DNA of 36,449 bases from NCBI GenBank assembly GCA_903831845.1, contig CAIKZJ010000355.1:1-36449 (forward strand), given 5' to 3'. Of this stretch, positions 8,007 through 15,451 are shown in pieces (within the stretch, counting starts at the first letter, position 1; the number at the start of each line of letters is the position of its first letter). This DNA is from an uncultured Ignavibacteriota bacterium (GTDB lineage: Bacteria > Bacteroidota > Ignavibacteria > Tepidaquicellales > Tepidaquicellaceae). Position numbers and translations under genes: made by a program. The notes beneath the pieces are model-generated. The model was not told the DNA's origin and made no database searches. It was given only the letters and a program-made list of their open reading frames with translations.

Positions 8007-9899
8007 TTACTTTATAAGAGTGAGTTTCTTGACGTCCGAGAATGAACCGGATTCAAGCTTGTAGAAGTATACGCCGCTCGCAAGCGATGAAGCGTTGAAT
8101 TCCACAGTGTACTCGCCCGCATTCTTCGTTTCGTTAACGAGTGTCGCTACTTCCTTGCCGAGTATGTCGTATACTTTCAGTGTGACAAGACTCTGTTTCG
8201 GAAGAGCATAGGAGATCTTCGTTACGGGATTGAACGGATTCGGGTAATTCTGTCCGAGCTTGAACGATACAGGTGTGCCGTTGTTGCCCGCGTTTGTTAC
8301 TGAACCTGAACATCCGGAAGATGCCCAAACGTTCGTAGGACCTGTTCCGCAATAGATGACGAAACAGCTGTCGTTGTTAACGTTTCTGTATCCCGTCCTC
8401 GGAGCGCATGTTCCCGTCAGAAGAACGTTCGGGTTGACAAACTGCCTGTCCACCAGGAACGAACCGCCAGTATTCACCTTCGTCAGCTGGCATGTATCAG
8501 CGCCTGTACCCCAGAAAATATAAGCGAAATAATAAGAATCTCCGCCTCTCACACCGGTTATTGTCGGCATGAAATTGGTCGTTGATGCCGAACCAAGCAG
8601 AACGCTCTGAGCAAACGAGCCGCCGAAACCGAATGTGGTGGAACGGAAGTATTTGACTCTCTGAATGCCGCTAGTGATCTGATTGAAAATCGCTATCATC
8701 GAACCGTTGGCGTTGTTGTTCGTGGCGAGATTCGCGTTGGATTTTCTATCGTTAGATTCCGAACCGCCGATAAATCCTGCAGCCGAACCGCCGACATATG
8801 AGCCCACGCCCATCTTCGAGAAGAAGAGCTTAGTCGAGTCCGGACAGTTCGAGTAAACGAACATGAGAGAATCGTTCGAGTTTCTGTACCAAGCGATGTC
8901 GCTGTTAAGATTTTCCACAATCGCGGTCGAGGAATTCCACCATATAATTCCCGACTGATATGTGATTACCGGTGTCGTTGTGTACGGATTCAGCATATAC
9001 GCGAACTTCTGACCGTTGAAATGGCCCGAAGCCGTTGTTGAGTCGTACGAAGCGACACAGTAAATATACGCGTTCGTCGTGTAGATAAAATTGTCCGACG
9101 TAACTCTCGGATTATAATATCTGTTCACTGAACCGCCGCCCGGGAAGTTAAACGCCCAGAGGTTACCGGATGAAGCGTTTGAAAAGCTCCAGCCGCCGGA
9201 GAACCAGCTGCCCGTGCCGTTCGTCGACCTGAGTCCGTAAATAAGATGGAAATACTTCGTGCCTGTCGATGCTTCGATAAGCTCAAGGTCCATCTGGTCG
9301 TACATGATTCTGTCTGTTCCGCCCATCCACGCGTAATAGTTGAGCGACCAGTGAATACCGTTGTCCACTGAAGAGAAGACCTTTACAGAATCGCCGCCTG
9401 TAGTGGGTCCGGGTATTGCTACCGCTACCCAGATCTTACCGGCAGTCGTTCCGAGACGCTCTGTCGCCGTCGCGATCGCTTTTACGTTTCCGGAGAATAT
9501 TCTCGAGGCGTTGATGAGAATATTATCGTAAAAAACCTCGCCGCCGGCAAATGACGTACCGCCGCCGATGTAAGTGTTGTCTGACCTTGTCACAAAATTA
9601 CCCGTGATTCCGTCAAGCTGTTTCTGAAGTTCAAGAATCCTCTCCCTGTTGTCGGGATTACCCGATTCTTTAAGAACTTTCATCTGCTGGACTATTGCTG
9701 TTTCTTCCGCAGATACGACACGCTGGTACTTTTCGGTTGCAAGTGTCGGTTTGTTTGTCACAGGAGCAAGATTCATAGCATTGATCCTTGCCTCTTCCTG
9801 AGAAAGAGTGTAAGGCATATCCTGTGAGAATAAAAATGTGGTGCTGAAGATTACGGTCAAAACCGCAAGGAATGACGTAATTGTCTTTTGGTGTTTCAT
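8007..9899 (-). CDS. Secreted T9SS cargo protein with sialidase-like (Asp-box) repeat region
   Basis: A 630-residue protein with a signal peptide (about 1-25, ending FLFSQ), a short helical charged segment (60-100), a beta-rich body and a C-terminal T9SS type A sorting domain (last about 80 residues: LGQNYPNPFNPVTKISYALP to SGVYFYKLESGSFSDVKKL). The body contains FSSVDNGIHW, a fit to the Asp-box (S-x-D-x-G-x-x-W) of sialidase/BNR propellers. No sialidase catalytic Arg triad or Tyr/Glu nucleophile can be identified, so an enzymatic role is not claimed. The signal for secretion and surface attachment by T9SS is strong. The start is fixed by AAAGGGGGAC before ATG. It is a paralogue of the 10155-11990 gene. 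It has its own terminator. Confidence 0.85.
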   Translation of the reverse strand: MKHQKTITSFLAVLTVIFSTTFLFSQDMPYTLSQEEARINAMNLAPVTNKPTLATEKYQRVVSAEETAIVQQMKVLKESGNPDNRERILELQKQLDGITGNFVTRSDNTYIGGGTSFAGGEVFYDNILINASRIFSGNVKAIATATERLGTTAGKIWVAVAIPGPTTGGDSVKVFSSVDNGIHWSLNYYAWMGGTDRIMYDQMDLELIEASTGTKYFHLIYGLRSTNGTGSWFSGGWSFSNASSGNLWAFNFPGGGSVNRYYNPRVTSDNFIYTTNAYIYCVASYDSTTASGHFNGQKFAYMLNPYTTTPVITYQSGIIWWNSSTAIVENLNSDIAWYRNSNDSLMFVYSNCPDSTKLFFSKMGVGSYVGGSAAGFIGGSESNDRKSNANLATNNNANGSMIAIFNQITSGIQRVKYFRSTTFGFGGSFAQSVLLGSASTTNFMPTITGVRGGDSYYFAYIFWGTGADTCQLTKVNTGGSFLVDRQFVNPNVLLTGTCAPRTGYRNVNNDSCFVIYCGTGPTNVWASSGCSGSVTNAGNNGTPVSFKLGQNYPNPFNPVTKISYALPKQSLVTLKVYDILGKEVATLVNETKNAGEYTVEFNASSLASGVYFYKLESGSFSDVKKLTLIK

Positions 9900-10101
9900 T
9901 TGTCCCCCTTTATTTTTGTTTGTAAAAATAAATCCGCCCCCCTAAGCGGCTATGAATAAACAGCGGGCTTTATTCATTATGTATCTGAACTAAATATATA
10001 TGTATTTAATTCCCAATTCAAACACTTTTTTGGGTTATTTATTAATAATTTATTGGAAACACAAAAATAGCTTAAAAATAGCGTTTTTTCGTGTTTGTTT
10101 A

Positions 10102-10136
10102 ATAAAAAACCCGGTCAGGAAACCTGTACCGGGTTT
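10102..10136 (-). terminator. Intrinsic terminator of the 10155-11990 gene
   Basis: The minus strand forms AACCCGGTACAGG-TTT-CCTGACCGGGTT (one bulged A) followed by TTTTATT. Arms lie within 10108-10135, about 20 bases past the stop codon. Confidence 0.88.
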
Positions 10137-10154
10137 TGATAAAGATTTTTTCTG

Positions 10155-11990
10155 TTATTTCAACAGAGTTAGTTTCTTAATATCAGAGTATGCCCCGGAT
10201 TCAAGTTTGTAGAAGTAAACACCGCTTGATAAAGATGAAGCGTTAAAATCAACGGTGTATTCTCCGGCATTCTTTATTTCGTTTACGAGCGTTGCTACTT
10301 CCTTTCCGAGCACGTCGTAAACTTTTAATGTCACAAGCCCCTGTTTAGGTAATGCATATGAAATTTTAGTGTAAGGATTGAACGGATTGGGATAATTCTG
10401 CCCCAGCTTGAATGATACCGGAGTTCCGTTGTTTCCGGCATTTGTAACTGTTCCCGAGCATCCGGTGTAAGCGAAAATTGAACCGCCCAGCGTGCCCTCC
10501 GAAATGCTGAAACAGGAATCCGTGCTGTACCGGTATCCCGCCCTGCCGGGAGTAAATCCGTTGCTGACAGGAATAGGATTTAATTTGAAAGAGGTTAAGA
10601 ATACCCCTTTGTTGAATGACCTTGTATAGAAATCCGCTGTAGCTCCCGAAGTCGAAACTGAATATACAATACGGAAGGTGTTCGGTACCCTCGGGATTGC
10701 CGTCACATCTGTGTAAAATGTAGTATCCGTAAGAGAACTTACATAACCTCCCAACCAGGTCGAGCCGTCATTTGTTGTCCTCTGATAATACGGGTCCCAG
10801 TCGGTCGCGCTGAATTGTCTCGTGTAACAAATCATACCGTAAGTCGAGTCCAGTCCGGTAAAGGCTATTCTGGGTTTGTAGTTAACCTTTGTTTCAGTTA
10901 TCTGCGGAGTCCAGTATGGAGCCGTGGCGCCGTAATCCTTCGAATATGCCATGTACAGATTGTTAAATCCGAGACGGTAGAAATTGCTTACGGTAATTAT
11001 GACGTCTGTCGTAAGCGAGTCGCTGTAAGCAATGTCGTTGTAAAGTGCTGTGGAATCCGCGACTCCGGAAGCATTCCACCAGTATGCTCCGCCGCCCCCG
11101 TTCTGACTGCAGTAAGTAAGCGTCGGGGTCGTGACAAACGGGTTCTGAATCCGCACAAATTTGGTCTTCAGATGATGCGTCGTTCCTGTCGTCGAATCCT
11201 GCGTTAATACCATGTACACGTAGGTTGCAGAGGTATAATTCGAGTTATCGCTCGTAATCCTCGGATACATGTGCTTCACGCCGGCGGCCGAATTGTAAAG
11301 GTACGAGTAAAAAAATTCTGTTCCGTCAGATTTAATTCTGTTTACGAATGAATATGCTGTTCCGGAATAATCCAGCCCGCCCGCGATGTAAAGATATGAC
11401 GAGGTGCCGTTGTTGATGGCTTCGATATCTAATTCATCGGTCCTGAAATGCACGCCGGTTCCGCCGTATCCGAACTTGTACAGCAACGTCCAGGTTGCTC
11501 CCGCATTCGAAGATGAAAATATTTTCATAGTGTCGGAACCCGCCCCGTTATACTTTGTAGCGGCGACGTAAATTCTGCCTGTGATTCTGTCTGTTGAAGT
11601 TGCCGCCGACCAGTATCCGTCGTAACCGAGAACGGTGAATCCGTAGTCGGTAAGGCTGCCGTTTACAGGTTCGTTCATTATCTGGCCGACAACCTGAGGT
11701 CCGTTGAGATTTACTCCGCTTTTCCAGGCATGGGTTAATTCGTCGATTCTGCTGCTTATTTCGTTTGCTGCTGTTATGTTATCTGACTTTCTCGCGGCTC
11801 TGAGTTCACTGAGAAGAGTTTTGAGTTGAGCCTTGTCCACGTTCGATTGTAAGGTACCTCCCTGTGGTCCGTTAACCGGCGTATCGTAGGCTAATGTAGT
11901 GTTTGTCTCGTTAATGTCCTTCTGAGAGTATGCCAACAAAGGCATAAGAAGAAACATCAACAAGCTTAGAAGGGTTTGTTGCTTTTTCAT
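10155..11990 (-). CDS. Secreted T9SS cargo protein, paralogue of the neighbouring cargo gene
   Basis: A 611-residue protein if started at ATG 11990 (MKKQQTLLSLLMFLLMPLLAYSQ, a clean signal peptide). AAGGGAG lies just upstream, so I prefer this to the TTG at 12053, which would add 21 residues before the signal sequence. The body is beta-rich and includes IFSSSNAGATW, a degenerate Asp-box matching the position of FSSVDNGIHW in the paralogue. The C-terminal block from GCSGTVTNAGNNGTPVSF to the end differs at only about ten positions from the paralogue and carries the type A sorting domain (LGQNYPNPFNPYTKISYALP). A surface or extracellular location is well supported. A biochemical activity is not. 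Confidence 0.85.
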   Translation of the reverse strand: MKKQQTLLSLLMFLLMPLLAYSQKDINETNTTLAYDTPVNGPQGGTLQSNVDKAQLKTLLSELRAARKSDNITAANEISSRIDELTHAWKSGVNLNGPQVVGQIMNEPVNGSLTDYGFTVLGYDGYWSAATSTDRITGRIYVAATKYNGAGSDTMKIFSSSNAGATWTLLYKFGYGGTGVHFRTDELDIEAINNGTSSYLYIAGGLDYSGTAYSFVNRIKSDGTEFFYSYLYNSAAGVKHMYPRITSDNSNYTSATYVYMVLTQDSTTGTTHHLKTKFVRIQNPFVTTPTLTYCSQNGGGGAYWWNASGVADSTALYNDIAYSDSLTTDVIITVSNFYRLGFNNLYMAYSKDYGATAPYWTPQITETKVNYKPRIAFTGLDSTYGMICYTRQFSATDWDPYYQRTTNDGSTWLGGYVSSLTDTTFYTDVTAIPRVPNTFRIVYSVSTSGATADFYTRSFNKGVFLTSFKLNPIPVSNGFTPGRAGYRYSTDSCFSISEGTLGGSIFAYTGCSGTVTNAGNNGTPVSFKLGQNYPNPFNPYTKISYALPKQGLVTLKVYDVLGKEVATLVNEIKNAGEYTVDFNASSLSSGVYFYKLESGAYSDIKKLTLLK

Positions 11991-12136
11991 AGTTTGTTCT
12001 CCCTTAGTTTGTTTGTGTAACAGAAAAAAAACAATTACAAATAAACTATGCAAATCCTCCTGTTTAGAACCTCAACTATGAATCGGAACATTAAAGTTCC
12101 GTTTTGAATAAACGCATGACGGAACTGCGCCGTTTT

Positions 12137-12748
12137 TTACTTTAGAGCGTTTAAAATCCTGCTGAAAAACTCGACCTCCTCCGTGAGTTCTTCCAGCGAT
12201 TTATTGTTTACTATTACAAAATCTGATTTCTCTATTTTTATTTTTTCGTCTAACTGGAATTTCATTATTCTTTCTATTTCCTTCCTGTTCGCGCCGTCGC
12301 GCATCATGATTCTCTGCAGCCTGTTCTTCTTGTTCGAATATACCATTATATTGTAATCGAGATACTTGTGGAAAGAAGTGTCGAAAACCAGCGCGGACTC
12401 TATAAATATCACGCGCTGTTTCAGTTTCTTGATGTGCTCCATGAGCGACTTAATCACTATGGGATGAACAATTTCGTTTATCTTGTTGAAATTTCTCTTG
12501 TTGGCAAATACAACTTCCCGGAGTTTCGTGAGGCTGATTACGCCCTGATAATTAAGTATGCCCTTTCCGAACGCCTTTACGACCTTGGCGGCAAGTGTCT
12601 TGTTCTTTTTGTACAGTTCCTTCGCCATCAGGTCCGCGAATATTACCCTGTATCCTCTTTTCGCGAGTATTCTGCATACTTCGGATTTACCTGAACCTAT
12701 TCCTCCTGTTACTCCGACAAGGATTTTGTCTTTGAATTTTCTCCCCAT
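12137..12748 (-). CDS. coaE: Dephospho-CoA kinase
   Basis: A 203-residue cytoplasmic enzyme for the last step of coenzyme A synthesis, ATP-dependent phosphorylation of the 3'-OH of dephospho-CoA. The Walker A loop is GGIGSGKS (15-22), followed by YRVIFADLMAKEL (the conserved IDAD-like substrate site), the HP motif in NEIVHPIVIKSL, and the lid region around YSNKKNRLQRIMMRDGANRKE with its conserved arginines. The length is normal. It starts 33 bp after the rny stop and is probably the last gene of the pheT-to-coaE run. The next 146 bases before the T9SS gene show only a weak hairpin (12084-12101). Confidence 0.95.
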   Translation of the reverse strand: MGRKFKDKILVGVTGGIGSGKSEVCRILAKRGYRVIFADLMAKELYKKNKTLAAKVVKAFGKGILNYQGVISLTKLREVVFANKRNFNKINEIVHPIVIKSLMEHIKKLKQRVIFIESALVFDTSFHKYLDYNIMVYSNKKNRLQRIMMRDGANRKEIERIMKFQLDEKIKIEKSDFVIVNNKSLEELTEEVEFFSRILNALK

Positions 12749-12781
12749 ATGTGATTAATAATTTATCGTATATTAGAAAAT

Positions 12782-14440
12782 TTATTTCGCATAAGCAATA
12801 CTTCTGCGCTCTCTTATTACGTTTATTTTTATCTGACCCGGATATTCCATTTCTTCCTGAATCTTATGCGCAATATCCTCGGCAAGCTGGTCCTGAAGAA
12901 CGTCGCTTATCTTGTCCTGCTCGACTATCACCCTGACCTCGCGTCCGGCCTGAATGGCGAATGTCTTCGAAACGCCTTCGAAAGATGTCGCAATAGCCTC
13001 GAGCTTTTCGAGCCTCTTCGAGTACGCCTCTACCGATTCCCTTCTCGCTCCGGGCCTTGCTCCGCTTATGGCGTCAGCCGCCTGCACGAGAACCGCTATA
13101 GGATGCTCCATGGGTATTTCATCGTGATGCGAACCGATGGCGTTGCAGACTATCGGATGCTCCTTGCACCTCTTTGAAATATCGTATCCGAGTAAAGCGT
13201 GAGGACCTTCGATGCTCCTGTCAACGGTCTTTCCGATGTCGTGGAACAAGCCTGCCCTCTTTGCCATCATAGCGTCAAGCCCAAGCTCCGCCGCCATGAT
13301 ACCCGCAATGTGGCCTACTTCTATCGAATGATTGAGTACGTTCTGGCCGTAACTCGAACGGTATTTCATTCTTCCTATCAGAGTTATTATGTCCCTGTTT
13401 ACGCCCTGTATTCCCATATCGATAAGTGTCTGCTCGCCTACGCGTATGATTTCCTCGTTAAGCTCCCTTTCAACTTTCTGAACGACTTCTTCGATTCTTG
13501 CAGGATGTATCCTTCCGTCCGCGATGAGCCTTTCCATGGCTATCCTTGCTATTTCCCTTCTGAACGGATCGAATCCGGAGATTATAATCGCTTCGGGAGT
13601 ATCGTCAACTATGATGTCGACGCCTGTTACCGCCTCGAACGCGCGGATGTTTCTTCCTTCCTTACCGATTATCCTGCCCTTGAGTTCATCTGACTGTATC
13701 TGCAGAACGCTTACCGTTGTTTCCACGGAGTGGTCGACGGCGGACCTCTGAATCGCCTGAATCACGATGTTCTTCGATATCTTGTTCGCCTCGAGCTTGG
13801 TCTGGTCGCGGACTTCCTGAAGCTTCTGGGCCGATTCCAGCTTTACCTGGTTCATAAGGCTTTCGAAGAGAATCTTCTTTGCCTCTTCTTCGCTAAGACC
13901 GGAAATTCTCTGAAGCTTTGTCTTCTGCTCCTCGATTAAATGATTGACTTCGGCTTCAAGCTTGTCGACCTGCTCTTTCTTTTCTGTGAATTCCTTAATT
14001 TTCGCGCTGTAATCGTTGTAAGCCTGCTGCGCGTTTGCTTCTTTCGCTACAAGGTCATTCTTGATTTTTTCCGCCGCTTCCTTTTCACTTTTAATTTTCT
14101 TCTCGATCTCGCCAATCTCCCTGTCGCGAGCTCTGCATTCTTCGTCGAATTTCTGTTTTCTCTTATAGAATTCGTCTTTGACCTCGAGTAATTTTTCTTT
14201 TTTAAGATTCTGAGCCGCTTTCTCCGCGTCTATCTTGAAGTTGCGCGCCCGTTTTTCCGCTTCCGATACGATTTCAGCCGATTTCGTTTCAGCTTCTTTC
14301 ATCATTCTCCTGACGACGTTTTCCGCGCCGTCTATCTTGTTCTTGTTTATCTTAACCTGTATAAACCATCCGATAAAAAATGTTATAAGGCACAATCCTA
14401 CAAGCATGGGAAGCAGTATGTATAATTCCATTTCCGGCAT
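12782..14440 (-). CDS. rny: Ribonuclease Y
   Basis: A 552-residue membrane-anchored endoribonuclease that initiates mRNA decay. An N-terminal transmembrane helix (about 5-28) is followed by a long coiled coil (about 40-210, very rich in Lys, Glu and Ala), a KH RNA-binding domain with GRIIGKEGRNIRAFE (255-269), and an HD phosphohydrolase domain with the metal ligands H371 (VLNHSIEVGH) and H400-D401 (AGLFHDIGKTVD). This is the full family architecture. The start at ATG 14440 gives MPEMELY; an internal ATG at codon 4 is also possible. It lies immediately downstream of the 6S RNA gene, an arrangement seen in other bacteria. Confidence 0.96.
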   Translation of the reverse strand: MPEMELYILLPMLVGLCLITFFIGWFIQVKINKNKIDGAENVVRRMMKEAETKSAEIVSEAEKRARNFKIDAEKAAQNLKKEKLLEVKDEFYKRKQKFDEECRARDREIGEIEKKIKSEKEAAEKIKNDLVAKEANAQQAYNDYSAKIKEFTEKKEQVDKLEAEVNHLIEEQKTKLQRISGLSEEEAKKILFESLMNQVKLESAQKLQEVRDQTKLEANKISKNIVIQAIQRSAVDHSVETTVSVLQIQSDELKGRIIGKEGRNIRAFEAVTGVDIIVDDTPEAIIISGFDPFRREIARIAMERLIADGRIHPARIEEVVQKVERELNEEIIRVGEQTLIDMGIQGVNRDIITLIGRMKYRSSYGQNVLNHSIEVGHIAGIMAAELGLDAMMAKRAGLFHDIGKTVDRSIEGPHALLGYDISKRCKEHPIVCNAIGSHHDEIPMEHPIAVLVQAADAISGARPGARRESVEAYSKRLEKLEAIATSFEGVSKTFAIQAGREVRVIVEQDKISDVLQDQLAEDIAHKIQEEMEYPGQIKINVIRERRSIAYAK

Positions 14441-14487
14441 ATTGTATATATGTAAGTTTACTGATTAATGTTAATTTAAGTTTGTAT

Positions 14488-14718
14488 AAAAAAAAACCGC
14501 AAGTCAGCATCAAAGGTTATATAGGAACCTTTGTAAGCAAACAGTGGGGGGCGCCAAAGTGTCGCGGTCTTCCAACGCTGCTCTTTATCCCGCCTCGACG
14601 GGAGAGCAAATCCGAAGATTGAGGCCTGACCTAGCACTTGAGAGCTAACCTCCCGGCTTATAGAAATTTGATGGTTCTATATAATGTTTGATGTATGGCT
14701 GGCTTGCGGTAAAACCGT
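14488..14718 (-). ncRNA. ssrS: 6S RNA (regulator of RNA polymerase), zapA-rny locus
   Basis: About 230 nt between zapA and rny, a known location of 6S RNA. On the minus strand the ends pair as ACCGCAAGCCAGC with GCTGACTTGCGGT (14710-14698 with 14496-14508, one mismatch). Next comes CATCAAA with TTTGATG (14693-14687 with 14514-14508) and TTATATAG with CTATATAA, giving a long rod. An unpaired middle region follows, and then an apical hairpin region including GCTCTCCCG...CGGGATAAAGAGC. T9 directly follows the closing stem and acts as terminator. 6S RNA mimics an open promoter and sequesters the sigma70 holoenzyme in stationary phase. Identification rests on synteny and the rod-like fold; I could not run a covariance model. 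Confidence 0.78.
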
Positions 14719-14723
14719 AATAT

Positions 14724-14751
14724 ATTTTAAAGAACTACAGATTATTGTCAA
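14724..14751 (-). promoter_or_regulatory. Sigma70-type promoter for the 6S RNA, inside the 3' end of zapA
   Basis: On the minus strand a perfect -35 TTGACA (14751-14746) and a -10 TAAAAT (14729-14724) are 16 bases apart. The expected start of transcription at about 14718-14716 falls a few bases before the closing stem of the 6S RNA, which supports both calls. Confidence 0.6.
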
Positions 14752-15034
14752 TTAATCTCGTTATTTCTTCTATCTTCGAGATGTTCGACTTCATGGCATC
14801 ATAGAATTCCTTCTGTGTCTCGGCTTTCTGGTCCTTCTCCCTGTAGTATGATTCGGCTATGTTTAGCGCCGATACCACGGCTACGGACTCTACCGACGTG
14901 TTAGGCGACTGAAAATTTATCCTCTGCATTATCTGATCGACATACTTCGCATATCTTTCCACTTCCGCGGGATTGTCACCCAGCAGGTTGTAATCACTGT
15001 TGAATATTTTTACTTTAATACCTGAAGTTTTCAT
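14735..15034 (-). CDS. zapA: Cell division protein ZapA
   Basis: A 99-residue cytoplasmic protein that cross-links and stabilises FtsZ filaments at the division ring. The N-terminal globular domain shows IKVKIFNSDYNLLGDNPAEVERYAKYVDQIM, the family pattern of a beta hairpin followed by a helix with a conserved YVD. The rest (about 50-99) is a helix that dimerises as a coiled coil (VVSALNIAESYYREKDQ). The length is normal. No strong Shine-Dalgarno site precedes ATG 15034. It lies 27 bp after the coiled-coil gene, with which it is probably co-transcribed. The 3' end contains the likely 6S promoter. Confidence 0.93.
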   Translation of the reverse strand: MKTSGIKVKIFNSDYNLLGDNPAEVERYAKYVDQIMQRINFQSPNTSVESVAVVSALNIAESYYREKDQKAETQKEFYDAMKSNISKIEEITRLIDNNL

Positions 15035-15061
15035 TTTTCAATTTTGAATTTTGCCAGCCAA

Positions 15062-15451
15062 TTAATCTTCAAAATCTTGTACTTGATCTTCATACTGTTC
15101 TAAATGAACGTCTATCCTTGAGATCAATTCTTTTAATCTGGATCTTACTAACTCTTTGTCTCTTATATTGGTTGTATTCTTTTCCGCGCTCAACAGCATG
15201 TTCTTAAGGTCGGAAATTTCCTTTTCCTTGAACAATGTGTCGGAATTCATCTTGTTGAGCTGCAGTTTCAATTCCGTTATTTTGTTGTTTAAATCCTTTA
15301 TGCTTTCCTTAAGCTGATGATTCTCGTCGTTAAGTCCCCGGTTCCTGTTTACAAGCGCGTTCACTTTCTTGAGCATGTTGTCAAGGCTGAGATTGAATAT
15401 TCCCTGAAGCCTCGCAAGCTCTTCCCTGTTTATTTCGGGTTTGTTATCCAT
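15062..15451 (-). CDS. Small coiled-coil protein, possible ZapA/ZapB-type division partner
   Basis: A 129-residue cytoplasmic protein that is almost entirely predicted coiled coil (about 10-120), with heptad-like spacing in LKESIKDLNNKITELKLQLNKM and no signal peptide, Cys cluster or enzyme motif. Its start overlaps the pheT stop by 8 bp and zapA follows 27 bp later, so it is translated from the same message. Small coiled-coil proteins next to zapA are common in this group and some are annotated as ZapB-like. That name is inference from position and shape only, because coiled coils give little sequence evidence. Confidence 0.75.
   Translation of the reverse strand: MDNKPEINREELARLQGIFNLSLDNMLKKVNALVNRNRGLNDENHQLKESIKDLNNKITELKLQLNKMNSDTLFKEKEISDLKNMLLSAEKNTTNIRDKELVRSRLKELISRIDVHLEQYEDQVQDFED

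Noticed and set aside
8007-11990. Calling the two cargo proteins sialidases
   Set aside because: Only a single Asp-box-like motif is visible in each; the catalytic residues of sialidases cannot be identified.
11991-12053. In-frame TTG extension of the 10155-11990 cargo gene by 21 codons
   Set aside because: The extension precedes a perfect signal peptide, and AAGGGAG sits right before the ATG at 11990. The AGGAGG near 12060 is only two bases from the TTG.
12084-12101. CGGAAC/GTTCCG hairpin after coaE
   Set aside because: On the coding (minus) strand it is not followed by a T run, the stem is only 6 bp, and no plus-strand gene ends here. I do not call it a terminator.
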